64,000 nucleotides of DNA from Marinimicrobium koreense (GTDB lineage: Bacteria > Pseudomonadota > Gammaproteobacteria > Pseudomonadales > Cellvibrionaceae): assembly GCF_003762925.1 (NCBI RefSeq), contig NZ_RJUK01000001.1, forward strand, positions 2,728,001 to 2,792,000, written 5' to 3'. The notes under the pieces are model-generated. The model did not search any database, had not been told where the DNA came from, and saw only the letters and a program-made list of their open reading frames with translations. The position numbers and the translations under genes are program-made. Below, piece by piece: positions 9,403 to 18,661 of the stretch; position 1 is the first letter of the stretch; each line of letters starts with the position of its first letter.

Positions 9403-9422
9403 ACCTTCATGCGGGCATCAGT

Positions 9423-10367
9423 TTACAGCTCATACCGGTAATTGCGCAGCCAGATGGCCGCGATGGTAAAGCCCGCCGCGACCACCAGACCCGCCCAGAA
9501 TGCCGGTTCACTCAGCGTCTCGCCCCACTGGCTCAGCCAGGCTTCGGGTTGCGCCTGGGCCCGCACCAGCCCTTCGAAGGACCGATGGGTGGGCACCCAG
9601 ATCGCCTGCCACAATTCCACACTGCGCAGTATCCACAGCTCCAGCACCATGGCCACCGCCGGGACTCCAAAGGCCACCAGAAACGGGGATTTTTTAGCGT
9701 AGGCGGAGGCCAGCAGCAACCAGGCCCACAGCGGCAGGAACCAGAGTGAGAACTGCAACCAGCCGGACACCAGCGCCAGGCTGTGGCCCAGAAAGGTGCC
9801 GATCAGACTGCCCATATCCGGTAAATCCACCCCCAACTGCCAACTGATATACCCCAGCAACATCAGCAGGTGCAGCAGGCCCACCAGCAGCGAGGCGCCG
9901 ATAAAGATTCCCGGCCCCACCAGCGCACCGAACGCCAGCTTGGTCAGTACCACCCGGGTTTCGGACACCGGCAGGGATTTCCAGAACAGAATGCTCTTGT
10001 CACGCCGGTCCGAATAGAGGCTGCCCAGCAGGTAGACCTGACTGACCAGTAGCAGCGTCAGAATAAAGGGGATGGCAATGGCAGCCAGCGCCGCCCGCAG
10101 TACCTGGGGATGAGTGCTGAACAGATCCCCGGACATCAGTGCGCCCACCAGATCCGCGCCGTCTTCAAACTTCTGCAGGTTTTCGGGCGCGCCGCGCAGC
10201 TCGTTGAGCGCCGCATTCAGTTCGATATTGCCGGTGATCATGCCCATGACCATCAGCGCGGCGATCACCGCCGCCACCCACAGGGGCGTGCGCAGGAAGG
10301 TACCCCGGGATTCCCAGAATTCGCGCTGGCATTGCATCCACACCGGACGCCATTGAATCGGGTTCAT
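9423..10367 (-). CDS. ABC transporter permease, ABC-2 type
   Basis: A 314-residue membrane protein with about six hydrophobic segments, starting with MNPIQWRPVWMQCQREFWESR and a first membrane helix near residue 30. A large loop follows, then SDRRDKSILFWKSLPVSETRVVLTKL, a signature stretch of ABC-2 permeases of the YtrC/YhcG-associated type, and a terminal AAIWLRNYRYEL. Its start codon overlaps the stop of the ATPase gene by one base. It pairs with the ATPase to form an exporter or a sensor of envelope stress; the substrate is unknown. Confidence 0.85.
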   Translation of the reverse strand: MNPIQWRPVWMQCQREFWESRGTFLRTPLWVAAVIAALMVMGMITGNIELNAALNELRGAPENLQKFEDGADLVGALMSGDLFSTHPQVLRAALAAIAIPFILTLLLVSQVYLLGSLYSDRRDKSILFWKSLPVSETRVVLTKLAFGALVGPGIFIGASLLVGLLHLLMLLGYISWQLGVDLPDMGSLIGTFLGHSLALVSGWLQFSLWFLPLWAWLLLASAYAKKSPFLVAFGVPAVAMVLELWILRSVELWQAIWVPTHRSFEGLVRAQAQPEAWLSQWGETLSEPAFWAGLVVAAGFTIAAIWLRNYRYEL

Positions 10368-11236
10368 CAGGCAGCCCTCCCCGGTTGTGCCCGTTCCAGT
10401 TTGGCGACAAACAGATCCGCCAGCCCCGGGGTTTTCACCTCGCCCAGAGGCGCCAGGCGCTCCGCGCTGACCCCTTCAAAAATCAGACACTCACCGCCCA
10501 ACATGGAACGCTGATGGATCGGACCCAGCGCCTGGGCCTCCGCCAACCGATCGCCGCTCACTCGCAGCTCGACAAAGTCCTGCTCCAGCGATTCCATCGA
10601 GGTGTTCAGCCGCAGCTCGCCATCCCCGATAAACACCACGTCGGTGAGCAGATGCTCGATCTCCTCCACCTGATGGGTGGTCACCAGAATGGTTTTCTGT
10701 TCGTCGAAGTAGTCGTTCAGCAGGCTGGTATAGAACTGCTTGCGATAGAGGATATCCAGCCCCAGGGTGGGTTCATCCAGCACCAGCAACTGACTGTCGA
10801 TGGCCATGATCAGCGCCAGGTGCAACTGGGTGACCATGCCCTTGGACAGCTCCTTCACCAGCGAGCGGCGCTCAATGCCGGTTTTGGCCAGGAAACCCTC
10901 GGCTTTGGTCCGATCGAACCGGGGATGCACCCCGGCCATATAGTCCAGCGCCTCACTGACCTTGAGCCAGCCGGGCAGGATGGCGGTATCGGCAATAAAC
11001 GACACCCGCTCCATCAGGGCCGTGCGCTGACGCTGCGGATCCAACCCCAGCACCCGCAGATGCCCCTCCACCCGGGCGAGACCGAGAATGCCCTTGAGCA
11101 GGGTGGTCTTCCCCGCGCCATTGGGGCCGATCAGGCCCATGATCCGACCCGGCTCCAGGGTCAGGTCGATGCCTTTTAAGACCGTTTTGGGCCCGTAGGC
11201 CTTGCGCAGGCCGCGCGCGTCAATCACCGCTGTCAT
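10367..11236 (-). CDS. ABC transporter ATP-binding protein (YtrB/YhcG type)
   Basis: A 289-residue ATPase. Walker A is GPNGAGKTT at about residues 37-45, the signature motif is in VKELSKGMVTQLHLALIMA (LSKGM rather than LSGGQ), Walker B is LLVLDEPTLGLD, and the switch histidine lies in VTTHQVEEIEHL. The C-terminal 70 residues form the variable regulatory tail. LSKGM is common in the ABC-2 exporter ATPases regulated by GntR proteins of the YtrA group. It overlaps the regulator gene upstream by 4 bases and the permease gene downstream by 1 base, giving a tightly coupled operon. Confidence 0.92.
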   Translation of the reverse strand: MTAVIDARGLRKAYGPKTVLKGIDLTLEPGRIMGLIGPNGAGKTTLLKGILGLARVEGHLRVLGLDPQRQRTALMERVSFIADTAILPGWLKVSEALDYMAGVHPRFDRTKAEGFLAKTGIERRSLVKELSKGMVTQLHLALIMAIDSQLLVLDEPTLGLDILYRKQFYTSLLNDYFDEQKTILVTTHQVEEIEHLLTDVVFIGDGELRLNTSMESLEQDFVELRVSGDRLAEAQALGPIHQRSMLGGECLIFEGVSAERLAPLGEVKTPGLADLFVAKLERAQPGRAA

Positions 11237-11610
11237 GCCTTATCCTCCCGTTGATAATCCGCCAGGGCGCGCCGCAGCGCCTCGCCCTCAATGCCCAGAC
11301 GACGCGCCCGCGCCACCACCTCGGGCAGTTCCTGCTCCAGAAATAGCTTGCGCTCGCGCGCGAGTAAGTGCTCACGCGCACCGGCGAGAACAAACATCCC
11401 CAGGCCCCGTCGCTTTTCCACCAACCCCTCATCCACCAGGGCCTGGTAGGCTTTCGCCACGGTGAGGTGGTTGATCTGATAATCCGCCGAGAGCTGTCGC
11501 ACCGAGGGCAGTGCATCCCCCTCGGCGATCTCCCCTTGCAATATCAACCGCACCACCCGCTCGTAGAGCTGGCGGTAGATGGGTTGGTCGTCATTCCAGA
11601 TATCGGCCAC
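11233..11610 (-). CDS. GntR family transcriptional regulator, YtrA subfamily
   Basis: A 125-residue repressor-type protein. Residues 8-75 are a GntR winged helix (PIYRQLYERVVRLILQGE, LPSVRQLSADYQINHLTVAKAYQAL, EGLVEKRRGLGMFV). Only a short helical tail of about 45 residues follows, which defines the YtrA subfamily and lacks a large ligand domain. It is the first gene of the operon with the ABC exporter, RND pair and DUF3144 gene. A perfect inverted repeat lies 21 bases upstream of its start (11631-11654), a likely binding site, so autoregulation is inferred. YtrA-like regulators commonly respond to cell-wall or membrane-active compounds. Confidence 0.9.
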   Translation of the reverse strand: MADIWNDDQPIYRQLYERVVRLILQGEIAEGDALPSVRQLSADYQINHLTVAKAYQALVDEGLVEKRRGLGMFVLAGAREHLLARERKLFLEQELPEVVARARRLGIEGEALRRALADYQREDKA

Positions 11611-11630
11611 AATGGCTCCCTTGGTGAACT

Positions 11631-11654
11631 GGTGTTATACATAACTATAACACC
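11631..11654 (-). promoter_or_regulatory. Putative GntR operator (perfect inverted repeat)
   Basis: GGTGTTATA (11631-11639) and TATAACACC (11646-11654) are exact reverse complements around the 6-base spacer CATAAC. The site is directly upstream of the GntR-ABC-RND operon, and its AT-rich centre could also hold the -10 element. Binding by the adjacent regulator is an inference from position and symmetry. Confidence 0.7.
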
Positions 11655-11684
11655 TGATCGCCAACTGACAACCCTTTTTCTTCC

Positions 11685-11722
11685 GCGTAGGGCGGGTAAG
11701 CGACAGCGCACCCGCCGTTACC
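11685..11722. repeat. REP-like palindrome (GTAGGGCGGRTAAGCG family), diverged copy
   Basis: Reads GCGTAGGGCGGGTAAGCG, then a short loop, then GCGCACCCGCCGTTAC. It is the same element as those at 23489-23531 and 38641-38674, with A to G and T to C changes that keep the stem paired. Confidence 0.7.
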
Positions 11723-11776
11723 CACCTTTGACGCGGAAATCTAACGACCTTGTGGCCAATATCCAGACCGGGCCGA

Positions 11777-11876
11777 GAAGCGAGGATACCGTTTCAAGAC
11801 ACGCCGTGAGCCCATCCCTGGGGGCTCGACGCGCGGAATCCCGCCGCTTACGGTCTTGAAACGGTATCCTCGCTTC
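11777..11876. repeat. Long-armed palindromic element A (24-base arms, conserved 29-base core)
   Basis: The left arm at 11777-11800 (starts GAAGCGAGGATACC) is an exact reverse complement of the right arm at 11853-11876. The 52-base interior starts with a core at 11801-11829 (ACGCCGTGAG ... GGGGCTCGA) that recurs in the opposite orientation in element B at 12118-12146, with 27 of 29 bases identical, while the arms of A and B are unrelated. No protein-coding role is supported. The 715-base interval 11611-12325 holds only such repeats, the GntR operator and presumably the tex promoter. Confidence 0.8.
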
Positions 11877-11934
11877 CCGACCCTCAGTGCCACCATAACG
11901 CTTATTAGCCGCGACTTTTGATGTACCGGGGAAA

Positions 11935-11967
11935 CGGCGGATGCGTTCCACTTATCCGCCCTACGCC
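11935..11967. repeat. REP-like palindrome, inverted relative to the copy at 11685
   Basis: Reads CGGCGGATGCG, a short loop, then CTTATCCGCCCTACGCC. Together with 11685-11722 it forms an inverted pair that brackets palindromic element A. Confidence 0.7.
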
Positions 11968-12071
11968 ACCTTTCGTGCGACTGCATAGTCAGGCCGTAGA
12001 TGGCACTGAGGTCCGGGACGTTGTTTGGTGTGGGTGCTATTTCCCGAAACGTTATGCTGACGCCGCGGAGG

Positions 12072-12167
12072 CTGGGTAACCCCTTGTGAGACCGTCGCCT
12101 GCCTGGACGGCAGGCGATCGAGCCCCCATGGATGGGTTCACGGCGTGTCTCACAAGGGGTTACCCAG
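12072..12167. repeat. Long-armed palindromic element B (21-base arms, inverted core)
   Basis: The left arm at 12072-12092 (starts CTGGGTAACCCC) is an exact reverse complement of the right arm at 12147-12167. The interior holds a nested hairpin GCCTGCC/GGCAGGC near 12098-12116 and the shared core at 12118-12146 in the opposite orientation to element A. It lies 158 bases upstream of the tex start. Confidence 0.8.
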
Positions 12168-12325
12168 GCGGAGCATTCTGTTCGAAGTACCTACAATCAG
12201 AAATCCGGCCTAGCCGCTCTCACAAAAATTCCCCAAAAACAAGACTGGTCTGGCGGAGCCAATTGCGGATAATGAGCGGCCTTGGCATTTTGTTTAATCA
12301 GAGATTCTCAACCTTAGGTCAGCGC

Positions 12326-14659
12326 ATGAACAGCATCTCCCAACGCATCGCCGAAGAACTGAACTGCCGCGAACAGCAGGTCGCCGCCGCCGTCGCCCTG
12401 CTCGACGAAGGCGCCACCGTGCCCTTCATCTCCCGCTACCGGAAAGAGGTCACAGGCGGGCTGGACGATACCCAGATGCGTAACCTCGAAGAGCGCCTGC
12501 GCTACCTACGGGAACTCGAAGACCGCCGTGAGGCCATTCTCAAGAGCATCGCCGAGCAGGAAAAGCTGACCCCCGAACTCGAGCGGGACATCAAGGCGGC
12601 GGATACCAAGACCCGCCTGGAAGATCTCTACTTACCCTACAAACCCAAGCGCCGCACCAAAGGCCAGATCGCCATCGAGGCGGGCCTGGAGCCCCTGGCC
12701 GAGGCGCTGCTGGGAGACCCGAGTCTGGACCCGGAAGCGGAAGCGGCCCAGTACCTGAACCCCGAACACAAAATCGACGACACTAAGGCCGCGCTGGATG
12801 GCGCCAAGTACATCCTGATGGAGCGCTTCAGCGAGGACGCCGAGCTGCTCGGCAAGCTGCGTCACTTCCTCAAGCAGGAAGCCAACCTGAGCGCCCGGGT
12901 GGCGCCGGGCAAAGACGCCGACCAGTCCCAGGAAGTGCAGAAGTTCCGGGATTATTTCGAACACGATGAGCCCCTCAGGAGCGTGCCGTCCCACCGCGCC
13001 CTGGCCATGTTCCGGGGCCGCAACGAAGGCATTCTCAACCTGTCTCTGACGCTGGGTGAGAAGGAGCCCGAGCGCACCGAAGCCCACCCCTGCGAGGCTA
13101 TGGTGGCCGATCACTGGCAGATTCGCGACCAGGGCCGGGCCGGGGACAAGTGGCTGGGCGAGGTGGTGCGCTGGACCTGGCGGGTCAAGCTGCTGACGCA
13201 TCTGGAAACCGACCTGCTCAGCGAACTGCGGGAAGTGGCCGAGGAGGCCGCGATCAAGGTGTTTGCCGCCAATATGAAAGACCTGCTGCTGGCCGCACCG
13301 GCGGGCCAGAAAGCCACCATCGGCCTGGACCCGGGCTTGCGCACCGGGGTGAAAGTGGCCGTGGTAGACGCCACCGGCAAGGTGGTTGATCACGGCGCCA
13401 TTTTCCCCACCGCGCCTCAATTCAAAATCGCCGAAGCCGAGGCGGTGATCGTCGCCCTGTGCAAAAAGCACGATGTGGAGCTGATCGCCATCGGTAACGG
13501 CACCGCCTCCCGGGAAACCGAAAAGTTTGTTCAGGACATGCTGAAAAAGCACAGCGACCTGAAAGCCAAGAGCGTGATGGTGAACGAGTCCGGCGCCTCG
13601 GTGTACTCCGCCTCCGAGTTTGCCGCCAAAGAATTTCCGGACCTGGACGTCACCATTCGCGGCGCCATTTCCATCGCCCGTCGTCTGCAGGACCCGCTGG
13701 CGGAACTGGTGAAAATCGATCCGAAATCCATTGGTGTGGGCCAGTACCAGCACGACGTATCCCAGACCCAACTCGCCCGGGAGCTGGACGCCGTGGTGGA
13801 AGACTGTGTGAACGCCGTGGGCGTGGAAGTGAACACCGCCTCGGCGCCGCTGCTGGCCCGCGTGTCCGGTCTGAACCAGACCCTGGCCAATAACATTGTT
13901 GAATTCCGCAACGCCAACGGCGTGATCCGCTCGCGCAGCGAACTGAAAAAAGTGCCGCGCCTTGGGGACAAAACCTTTGAGCAGGCGGCGGGCTTTTTGC
14001 GCATCGCCGGCAGCGACAACCCGTTGGACGCCTCCGGTGTGCACCCGGAAGCCTACAGCGTGGTGGAGAAAATCGCCCAGATCAACGCCCGTGAAGTGAA
14101 GGGCCTGATCGGCGACTCGGCGTTTCTGCGCAGCCTGAAAGCGGCGGAGTACACCGACGAAAAATTCGGGGTCCCGACGGTCACCGATATCATCCGCGAG
14201 CTGGACAAGCCTGGCCGCGACCCCCGCCCGGAATTCAAAACCGCCCAGTTCCAGGAAGGCGTGGACACCATCAAGGATCTGGAGCCGGGCATGATCCTAG
14301 AAGGCTCGGTGACCAACGTCACCAACTTCGGCGCCTTTATCGATATCGGCGTCCACCAGGATGGCCTGGTGCACATCTCCGCGCTGTCCAACACCTTTGT
14401 GAAAGATCCCCGCGAAGTGGTCAAAGCCGGCGATGTGGTGAAAGTCAAAGTGATGGAAGTGGACGTGCCGCGCAAACGCATCGGCCTGTCCATGCGCCTG
14501 GACGATGAGCCGGGTGAGAAAACCGACGGCCCCAAAGGCGGCCCACGGCGCGCGCCGAAATCAAGCGGTGGTCAGAGCCGTCAGGGCAACCGTGGTGGTC
14601 AGGGTGCCGGCATGGGCAGTATGGGCGCCTTGTTGCAGGAAGCCTTGAAGAAGAAGTAA
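12326..14659 (+). CDS. tex: Tex family transcription accessory / RNA-binding protein
   Basis: A 777-residue protein matching Tex throughout. It begins [12 protein letters not shown] with the N-terminal helical region and [17 protein letters not shown], has the RuvC/YqgF-like domain ([20 protein letters not shown], about residues 327-450), helix-hairpin-helix motifs ([19 protein letters not shown] is close to this region) and a C-terminal S1 RNA-binding domain ([24 protein letters not shown]). A Gly-, Arg- and Gln-rich tail follows. The frame runs upstream to 12086, but that part lies in palindromic element B; the ATG at 12326 fits the family. Tex associates with RNA polymerase and affects transcript turnover. 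It appears monocistronic, with a hairpin directly after its stop. Confidence 0.97.
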   Translation: MNSISQRIAEELNCREQQVAAAVALLDEGATVPFISRYRKEVTGGLDDTQMRNLEERLRYLRELEDRREAILKSIAEQEKLTPELERDIKAADTKTRLEDLYLPYKPKRRTKGQIAIEAGLEPLAEALLGDPSLDPEAEAAQYLNPEHKIDDTKAALDGAKYILMERFSEDAELLGKLRHFLKQEANLSARVAPGKDADQSQEVQKFRDYFEHDEPLRSVPSHRALAMFRGRNEGILNLSLTLGEKEPERTEAHPCEAMVADHWQIRDQGRAGDKWLGEVVRWTWRVKLLTHLETDLLSELREVAEEAAIKVFAANMKDLLLAAPAGQKATIGLDPGLRTGVKVAVVDATGKVVDHGAIFPTAPQFKIAEAEAVIVALCKKHDVELIAIGNGTASRETEKFVQDMLKKHSDLKAKSVMVNESGASVYSASEFAAKEFPDLDVTIRGAISIARRLQDPLAELVKIDPKSIGVGQYQHDVSQTQLARELDAVVEDCVNAVGVEVNTASAPLLARVSGLNQTLANNIVEFRNANGVIRSRSELKKVPRLGDKTFEQAAGFLRIAGSDNPLDASGVHPEAYSVVEKIAQINAREVKGLIGDSAFLRSLKAAEYTDEKFGVPTVTDIIRELDKPGRDPRPEFKTAQFQEGVDTIKDLEPGMILEGSVTNVTNFGAFIDIGVHQDGLVHISALSNTFVKDPREVVKAGDVVKVKVMEVDVPRKRIGLSMRLDDEPGEKTDGPKGGPRRAPKSSGGQSRQGNRGGQGAGMGSMGALLQEALKKK

Positions 14660-14668
14660 GCGCGTTTG

Positions 14669-14701
14669 AACCGAGCGGCACGCCTATCGTGCCGTTCGGT
14701 T
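14669..14701 (+). terminator. Hairpin after tex
   Basis: AACCGAGCGGCACG (14669-14682) pairs with CGTGCCGTTCGGTT (14688-14701) around a CCTAT loop, with a single G-T position in the stem. It starts 10 bases after the tex stop. There is no T-run after it, so it may act as an RNA-stabilising hairpin or a Rho-assisted end rather than a classical terminator. Confidence 0.6.
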
Positions 14702-14719
14702 GGCGACAGCCACAGGGGA

Positions 14720-14760
14720 TTACGGCGGATGCGGGCTGCGCCCTTATGCCGCCCTACGCG
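14720..14760. repeat. REP-like palindrome between tex and the YheT-like gene
   Basis: TTACGGCGGATGCGG ... CTTATGCCGCCCTACGCG, the same family as at 23429, 35380 and 38585. It overlaps the last codons and stop of the minus-strand hydrolase gene, so insertion of the repeat may have reset that C-terminus. Confidence 0.75.
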
Positions 14761-15731
14761 ACCGCCGTGCGTTCCATGAACCATTGGAATCGGCGTTCGT
14801 ACCAATGATGGTGATCTGATTTTCGTTTTACGAAACCGGTATGGCCGCCGTGGCGGGCCAGCTCCAAATAAAAATTCGTGCTTTCTTTGGCCAATTTAAC
14901 CGGTAACTGATTGTTGTCAATAAAAGGGTCGTCTTCAGCCGTAAGAACATAGGTCGGAACGGTGATGTTTTTCAGGTGGGACAGGGAGCAAGCATGCTGG
15001 CGGTAGTGCTTCGAGCTTTCGAAGCCGTGCATGGGTGCAAACAGTCGATCCTCAATCTGGTCCACACTTTTGCAGTCCCGCACCCAGTCCATATCCACTT
15101 CGTTACCAAAATCGATATAGGCCGCTTTACGTTCAAATTTGTCGAGCAATGAACGCACAAAATGCCGTTGATACAACCAGTTGTTCAGGGGCTTGGTCAT
15201 GGCCGCATGAAACGAGTCCAGCTCCAGCGGTGGCGATAATAAAAAGGCCCCTTTGACGACCGGGTTGACCTCCGAGCTGTCCTTCCCCAGATAATTCGCC
15301 GTGATGGTTCCGCCCAGACTGACACTGACCAGATAGATCCGGCGATAGTGTTGACTGTAGTGATTGACCAACGCCTTCAGATCCTGATAGTCATGGCCGA
15401 GGTAGAACCAGCGCGTGTGATTGAGCCGTTTACCGCAGGAGCGCATGCTCCAGTTCAGGGTATGGCAGCCCCAGCCGGACACCGTATGGGCGAAACTCAG
15501 TAGCGGTCCATCTTTGGCATGACTCTCCAGGCCGTGGCTGAAGATTACCAGGGTGTCACTCTGTCCAGGGCGGTACCAGAACAGTTCCAGCTCGTCGCCA
15601 TCATCGGTACTGAAATGATCCGGTTCGGGCCGTTCGCTCGGTCGATGCCGGAACAGACGCAGGGACAGTGTCTGCAGGTGGCCGTTACGAAACAGCCAGG
15701 GAGCGCGATAGTCAGAGTGAATGATGGGCAT
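14754..15731 (-). CDS. YheT-like alpha/beta hydrolase
   Basis: A 325-residue hydrolase of the YheT/ABHD1-3 group. It begins MPIIHSDYRAPWLFRNGHLQT, the group's hallmark N-terminus (PPxWLRNGHLQT). The oxyanion region is VIFSHGLESHAKDGP, the nucleophile elbow reads VSVSLGGTITANYLG, the acid is in TAEDDPFI, and the catalytic histidine lies in LARHGGHTGFV. The frame continues upstream, but the ATG at 15729-15731 matches the family start. It lies 11 bases downstream of the desaturase stop on the same strand, suggesting linked lipid metabolism. Family members are esterases or lipases of uncertain substrate. The C-terminal codons overlap a REP-like repeat. Confidence 0.85.
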   Translation of the reverse strand: MPIIHSDYRAPWLFRNGHLQTLSLRLFRHRPSERPEPDHFSTDDGDELELFWYRPGQSDTLVIFSHGLESHAKDGPLLSFAHTVSGWGCHTLNWSMRSCGKRLNHTRWFYLGHDYQDLKALVNHYSQHYRRIYLVSVSLGGTITANYLGKDSSEVNPVVKGAFLLSPPLELDSFHAAMTKPLNNWLYQRHFVRSLLDKFERKAAYIDFGNEVDMDWVRDCKSVDQIEDRLFAPMHGFESSKHYRQHACSLSHLKNITVPTYVLTAEDDPFIDNNQLPVKLAKESTNFYLELARHGGHTGFVKRKSDHHHWYERRFQWFMERTAVA

Positions 15732-15742
15732 AGCTCGGCGCC

Positions 15743-16630
15743 TCACTGAGCGGTATCGGATGAGTGTTGAGTGCGGGAGCGACAGGCCGGTCGACGACGT
15801 AACGGTTGGCAAACGCGAGAGAGCAATCGATCCAGATGATCGATCCAGTAATAGATGGGCACGGTTCGGGTGTAGCAATGCGCGGGAATCAGCGGCTCCA
15901 GTTCTTTATGCAGCTGCGGCAGTTTGGACCAATGAAGACCACACTTGTGATGGTGTGCCGTGTGGTAACCGATGTTGCCCGTCAGAATGTTCAGCCACTT
16001 GGAGTCCACCACATTGCGACTGGCCGCCATGGGGTTTTCCAGGTCTAGCTCCAGATGGTGATAATAGGTGGCACGCATGGTGACGATGAGCGAGGCGAAC
16101 ATCGGAAGCCAGAACACACACAGTGCCGGAAGTGGTCGATACACCGTCAACGCCAACAGTATGCCAAGGCTGGCCGACAACTCGATCAAGTACCGACGCA
16201 ATAACTTCGGCCGTTGACAGGCGATGGCAATCGCCCGTGGGTAGGTAAGAAACAGGCCCTCGGCAATATAGCGCCACAGGCCGATGGTGGTGCCGCCGGC
16301 CTGCCAGCGTGAGGTGTCCCGATTCTGATCCAGGTAGTGACGGTGGTGTCCGTGGATGTGGTGCAAGGTCCAGGTACTGGCGAGCATTCCGGTCTGGAAC
16401 CCGTAAACAATTTCCAGCAGCCGATTCATCCAGGGGTGGTGAAAGGTCCGGCAGTGATGATGGTTATGGTTCCAGACACAGACATTGGTTTTCGGGAAAA
16501 TGCCGAGCAGGAACCAGCTGACCAGCCAGACAATGCTGTCCACGAATGCGTAAACACACAGGTCCAGCAAAAAATAGAAAAGGATGATCCCGACCGGCAG
16601 CCGATCCTCGGAATGGCGAAAGAGTTTCAT
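15743..16630 (-). CDS. Membrane fatty acid desaturase / hydroxylase family
   Basis: A 295-residue integral membrane di-iron enzyme. Three histidine boxes are present: HNHHHCRTFHH at about residue 53, HHIHGHHRHY near 89, and YHTAHHHKCGLHWSKLP near 223. Hydrophobic helices flank them in the usual arrangement. The ATG at 16628-16630 is chosen because GGAGG sits 5 bases upstream; an upstream in-frame start at 16696 would add 22 unlikely Cys-rich residues. The enzyme probably introduces a double bond or hydroxyl group into an acyl chain; regiospecificity cannot be told. It precedes the YheT-like hydrolase in a likely two-gene unit. Confidence 0.85.
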   Translation of the reverse strand: MKLFRHSEDRLPVGIILFYFLLDLCVYAFVDSIVWLVSWFLLGIFPKTNVCVWNHNHHHCRTFHHPWMNRLLEIVYGFQTGMLASTWTLHHIHGHHRHYLDQNRDTSRWQAGGTTIGLWRYIAEGLFLTYPRAIAIACQRPKLLRRYLIELSASLGILLALTVYRPLPALCVFWLPMFASLIVTMRATYYHHLELDLENPMAASRNVVDSKWLNILTGNIGYHTAHHHKCGLHWSKLPQLHKELEPLIPAHCYTRTVPIYYWIDHLDRLLSRVCQPLRRRPACRSRTQHSSDTAQ

Positions 16631-16796
16631 CGACGCCTCCAAAAACAGAGGCTCTGGGGAACAACAAGCGGGACTGCAGGTGGTATCACACATCACTCCT
16701 TGATGATTGGGGGGCTAATCCATCAGCCGCGATGTTAAGGGGGGTGTCGAATTACCGACAAGGAACCGGGTCACAGTTCACAACAGGGGCGTGCTT

Positions 16797-18167
16797 TTAA
16801 TCGTCTTGTGTCAGATTTTTCATCCATAACCGCTTACCAATGCGGCGCCACATGGGAAAGAACTTGAGCGCGTCTTCCAGAAACATCAGCGCATAGACAA
16901 TCAGGAATGGCCAACCCAAGCCAAAGATGGCCAGAGCACACAGCGGAATCCCCACCCCCCACATGACCAACACATCGGTTATCAGTACGAAGCGATTGTC
17001 GCCACCGGCGCGCAGCACACCGATGATACGCATCATGTTGAATATCTTGACCCAGACCAACGCACAGAAAATGCCCAGCGTCGCCCTAAGCAGCTCGGCG
17101 GTATCCTGCTCGACCTCACCAAAGGCACTCAGGATCCAGGGGCTGATCAACCACAGAGTCAGCGACAACGTCAACACCAGTATCAACGTCAGGCGATCAA
17201 ACACTTTGTGCAGGCGCCAGGCCTCCTCGGTGTTGTCCGCCCCCAAGGTACGTCCGACCATGACCGCGCTGGCGTTGGCCAGACCAACAAACAGAGCAAA
17301 GAAGGCGCTCTCGATCGGCACGATCACGCCCATCACCGCCAGAGCGTGGGTGCCAGTGAAGCCGGTCATCACATGGTAGGTGGCATTGCCCAGCCCCCAG
17401 AGCCCGTAGTTCGCGACCAGAGGCAGCGAGAAGGCCAGAAAGCGTCGGGCGGGCTGCCAGGCGAGCGCCGGCTTGAATTGCGCCCAGCGCAACGCAAAGC
17501 CGTGTTGACGGCCATACACCCAGCCGAGAATAAACAACAGTTGACAGAGGCGGGCGATCAACGTGCCCCAAGCGGCCCCGGCCACACCCAGGGCGGGGAA
17601 GCCGAAATGACCAAAGATCAGGATATAGTTGAGCGAAACGTTGATCAGAATCGACAGGGTACCCGCTGCCAGCGGCATACCGGTATTGCCCAAGGCCCGC
17701 AGGGACGCCTCGTAAATGACGATCCACTGGGTCAGCAGCAATGCCGGTGCGGTAATTACCAGATAGCGGGCGGCGAGGGCCACCACTTCCGCGTCCGGAT
17801 TGAGCCAGCCGAGCCAGATTTCCGGGCGAACACCGAACAGCAGCAGAAACGGCACCATGGTCAGGGTGCCCACCATCAGGGTAACGCCGAGGGTACGCTG
17901 ACAACTGGCGAATTTACCGGCACCACTGTATTGCGCCACCAGTACACTGCAACCCGTCGCCAGACCACTCATCAATACCAGCAACAGGAAGTGCAACTTG
18001 GCCGCCAGCCCCACGGCGGCGATCGCCTCGGATCCCAGTCGGCTGACCATCACCACATCGGCCATACCGAGCAGCGATTGCAGCAGCATCTGCAACGCGA
18101 TGGGCAAAGCGAGCAGAATGACCGTCCACCAGAACTGACGGTTATCCGGACGAAGCGCTGTGGTCAT
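16797..18167 (-). CDS. MATE family efflux transporter
   Basis: A 456-residue membrane protein with about 12 hydrophobic segments in two similar halves, fitting the MATE family. Family features include [28 protein letters not shown] at the N-terminus (the MADxxMVSRLG motif) and [24 protein letters not shown] in the second half. It probably exports cationic compounds or metabolites against sodium or protons. The ATG at 18165-18167 overlaps the stop of the YaiI gene (ATGA), so the two are translationally coupled; the longer upstream frame is rejected for that reason. Confidence 0.93.
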   Translation of the reverse strand: MTTALRPDNRQFWWTVILLALPIALQMLLQSLLGMADVVMVSRLGSEAIAAVGLAAKLHFLLLVLMSGLATGCSVLVAQYSGAGKFASCQRTLGVTLMVGTLTMVPFLLLFGVRPEIWLGWLNPDAEVVALAARYLVITAPALLLTQWIVIYEASLRALGNTGMPLAAGTLSILINVSLNYILIFGHFGFPALGVAGAAWGTLIARLCQLLFILGWVYGRQHGFALRWAQFKPALAWQPARRFLAFSLPLVANYGLWGLGNATYHVMTGFTGTHALAVMGVIVPIESAFFALFVGLANASAVMVGRTLGADNTEEAWRLHKVFDRLTLILVLTLSLTLWLISPWILSAFGEVEQDTAELLRATLGIFCALVWVKIFNMMRIIGVLRAGGDNRFVLITDVLVMWGVGIPLCALAIFGLGWPFLIVYALMFLEDALKFFPMWRRIGKRLWMKNLTQDD

Positions 18168-18637
18168 TCCCGCAACGGTCCTGAAGCCCGGCGAGCATTT
18201 TTCTGTAACCAACGATCAAGCTGGTCGGCAAACTGCTTGCGATCGGTCTGGGAAAATCCGGAGGGTCCGCCGGTCACTTCACCGGTGCTGCGCAGCTCTT
18301 CCATCAGGTTGCGCATGGCCAGACGCTGGCGAATGTTTTCCCGGGTAAAAGGCTGGCCGCGCGGGCTCATGGCCACCGCCCCGTTTTCCACCACCTCCGC
18401 CGCCAGGGGAATGTCCTGGGTGACCACCAGATCACCCGGTTGCAGCAGGCGCACAATCTCATTGTCGGCCACATCAAACCCGGCCATCACCTGCCGGGTT
18501 TTAATAAAGGGAGAGGGGGGCACACGAATGCCCTGGTTCGCCACAAAAGTGGTGGTGATTTTCCAGCGATCCGCAGCCCGACAGAGAATGTCTTTCACGA
18601 CCACCGGACAGGCGTCGGCATCAACCCAAATTGGCAT
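18164..18637 (-). CDS. YaiI/YqxD family protein (DUF188, PIN-like)
   Basis: A 157-residue protein with [18 protein letters not shown] at the N-terminus, the TTFVANQ and [10 protein letters not shown] segments and [12 protein letters not shown], all typical of DUF188. The conserved acidic residues (DAD, DVADNE, TQDIP) are arranged as in PIN-like nucleases, but no activity is established. It is co-transcribed with the downstream MATE gene through an ATGA overlap and follows the membrane diguanylate cyclase gene by 24 bases. Confidence 0.92.
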   Translation of the reverse strand: MPIWVDADACPVVVKDILCRAADRWKITTTFVANQGIRVPPSPFIKTRQVMAGFDVADNEIVRLLQPGDLVVTQDIPLAAEVVENGAVAMSPRGQPFTRENIRQRLAMRNLMEELRSTGEVTGGPSGFSQTDRKQFADQLDRWLQKNARRASGPLRE

Positions 18638-18661
18638 AATTGATCTCGTTGTGAAGGGTGC

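Noticed and set aside
12086-12325. N-terminal extension of tex
   Set aside because: It reads through palindromic element B; family homology begins at the ATG at 12326.
12632-14044. A long minus-strand open frame opposite tex
   Set aside because: Antisense to a clear Tex gene; no recognised domain.
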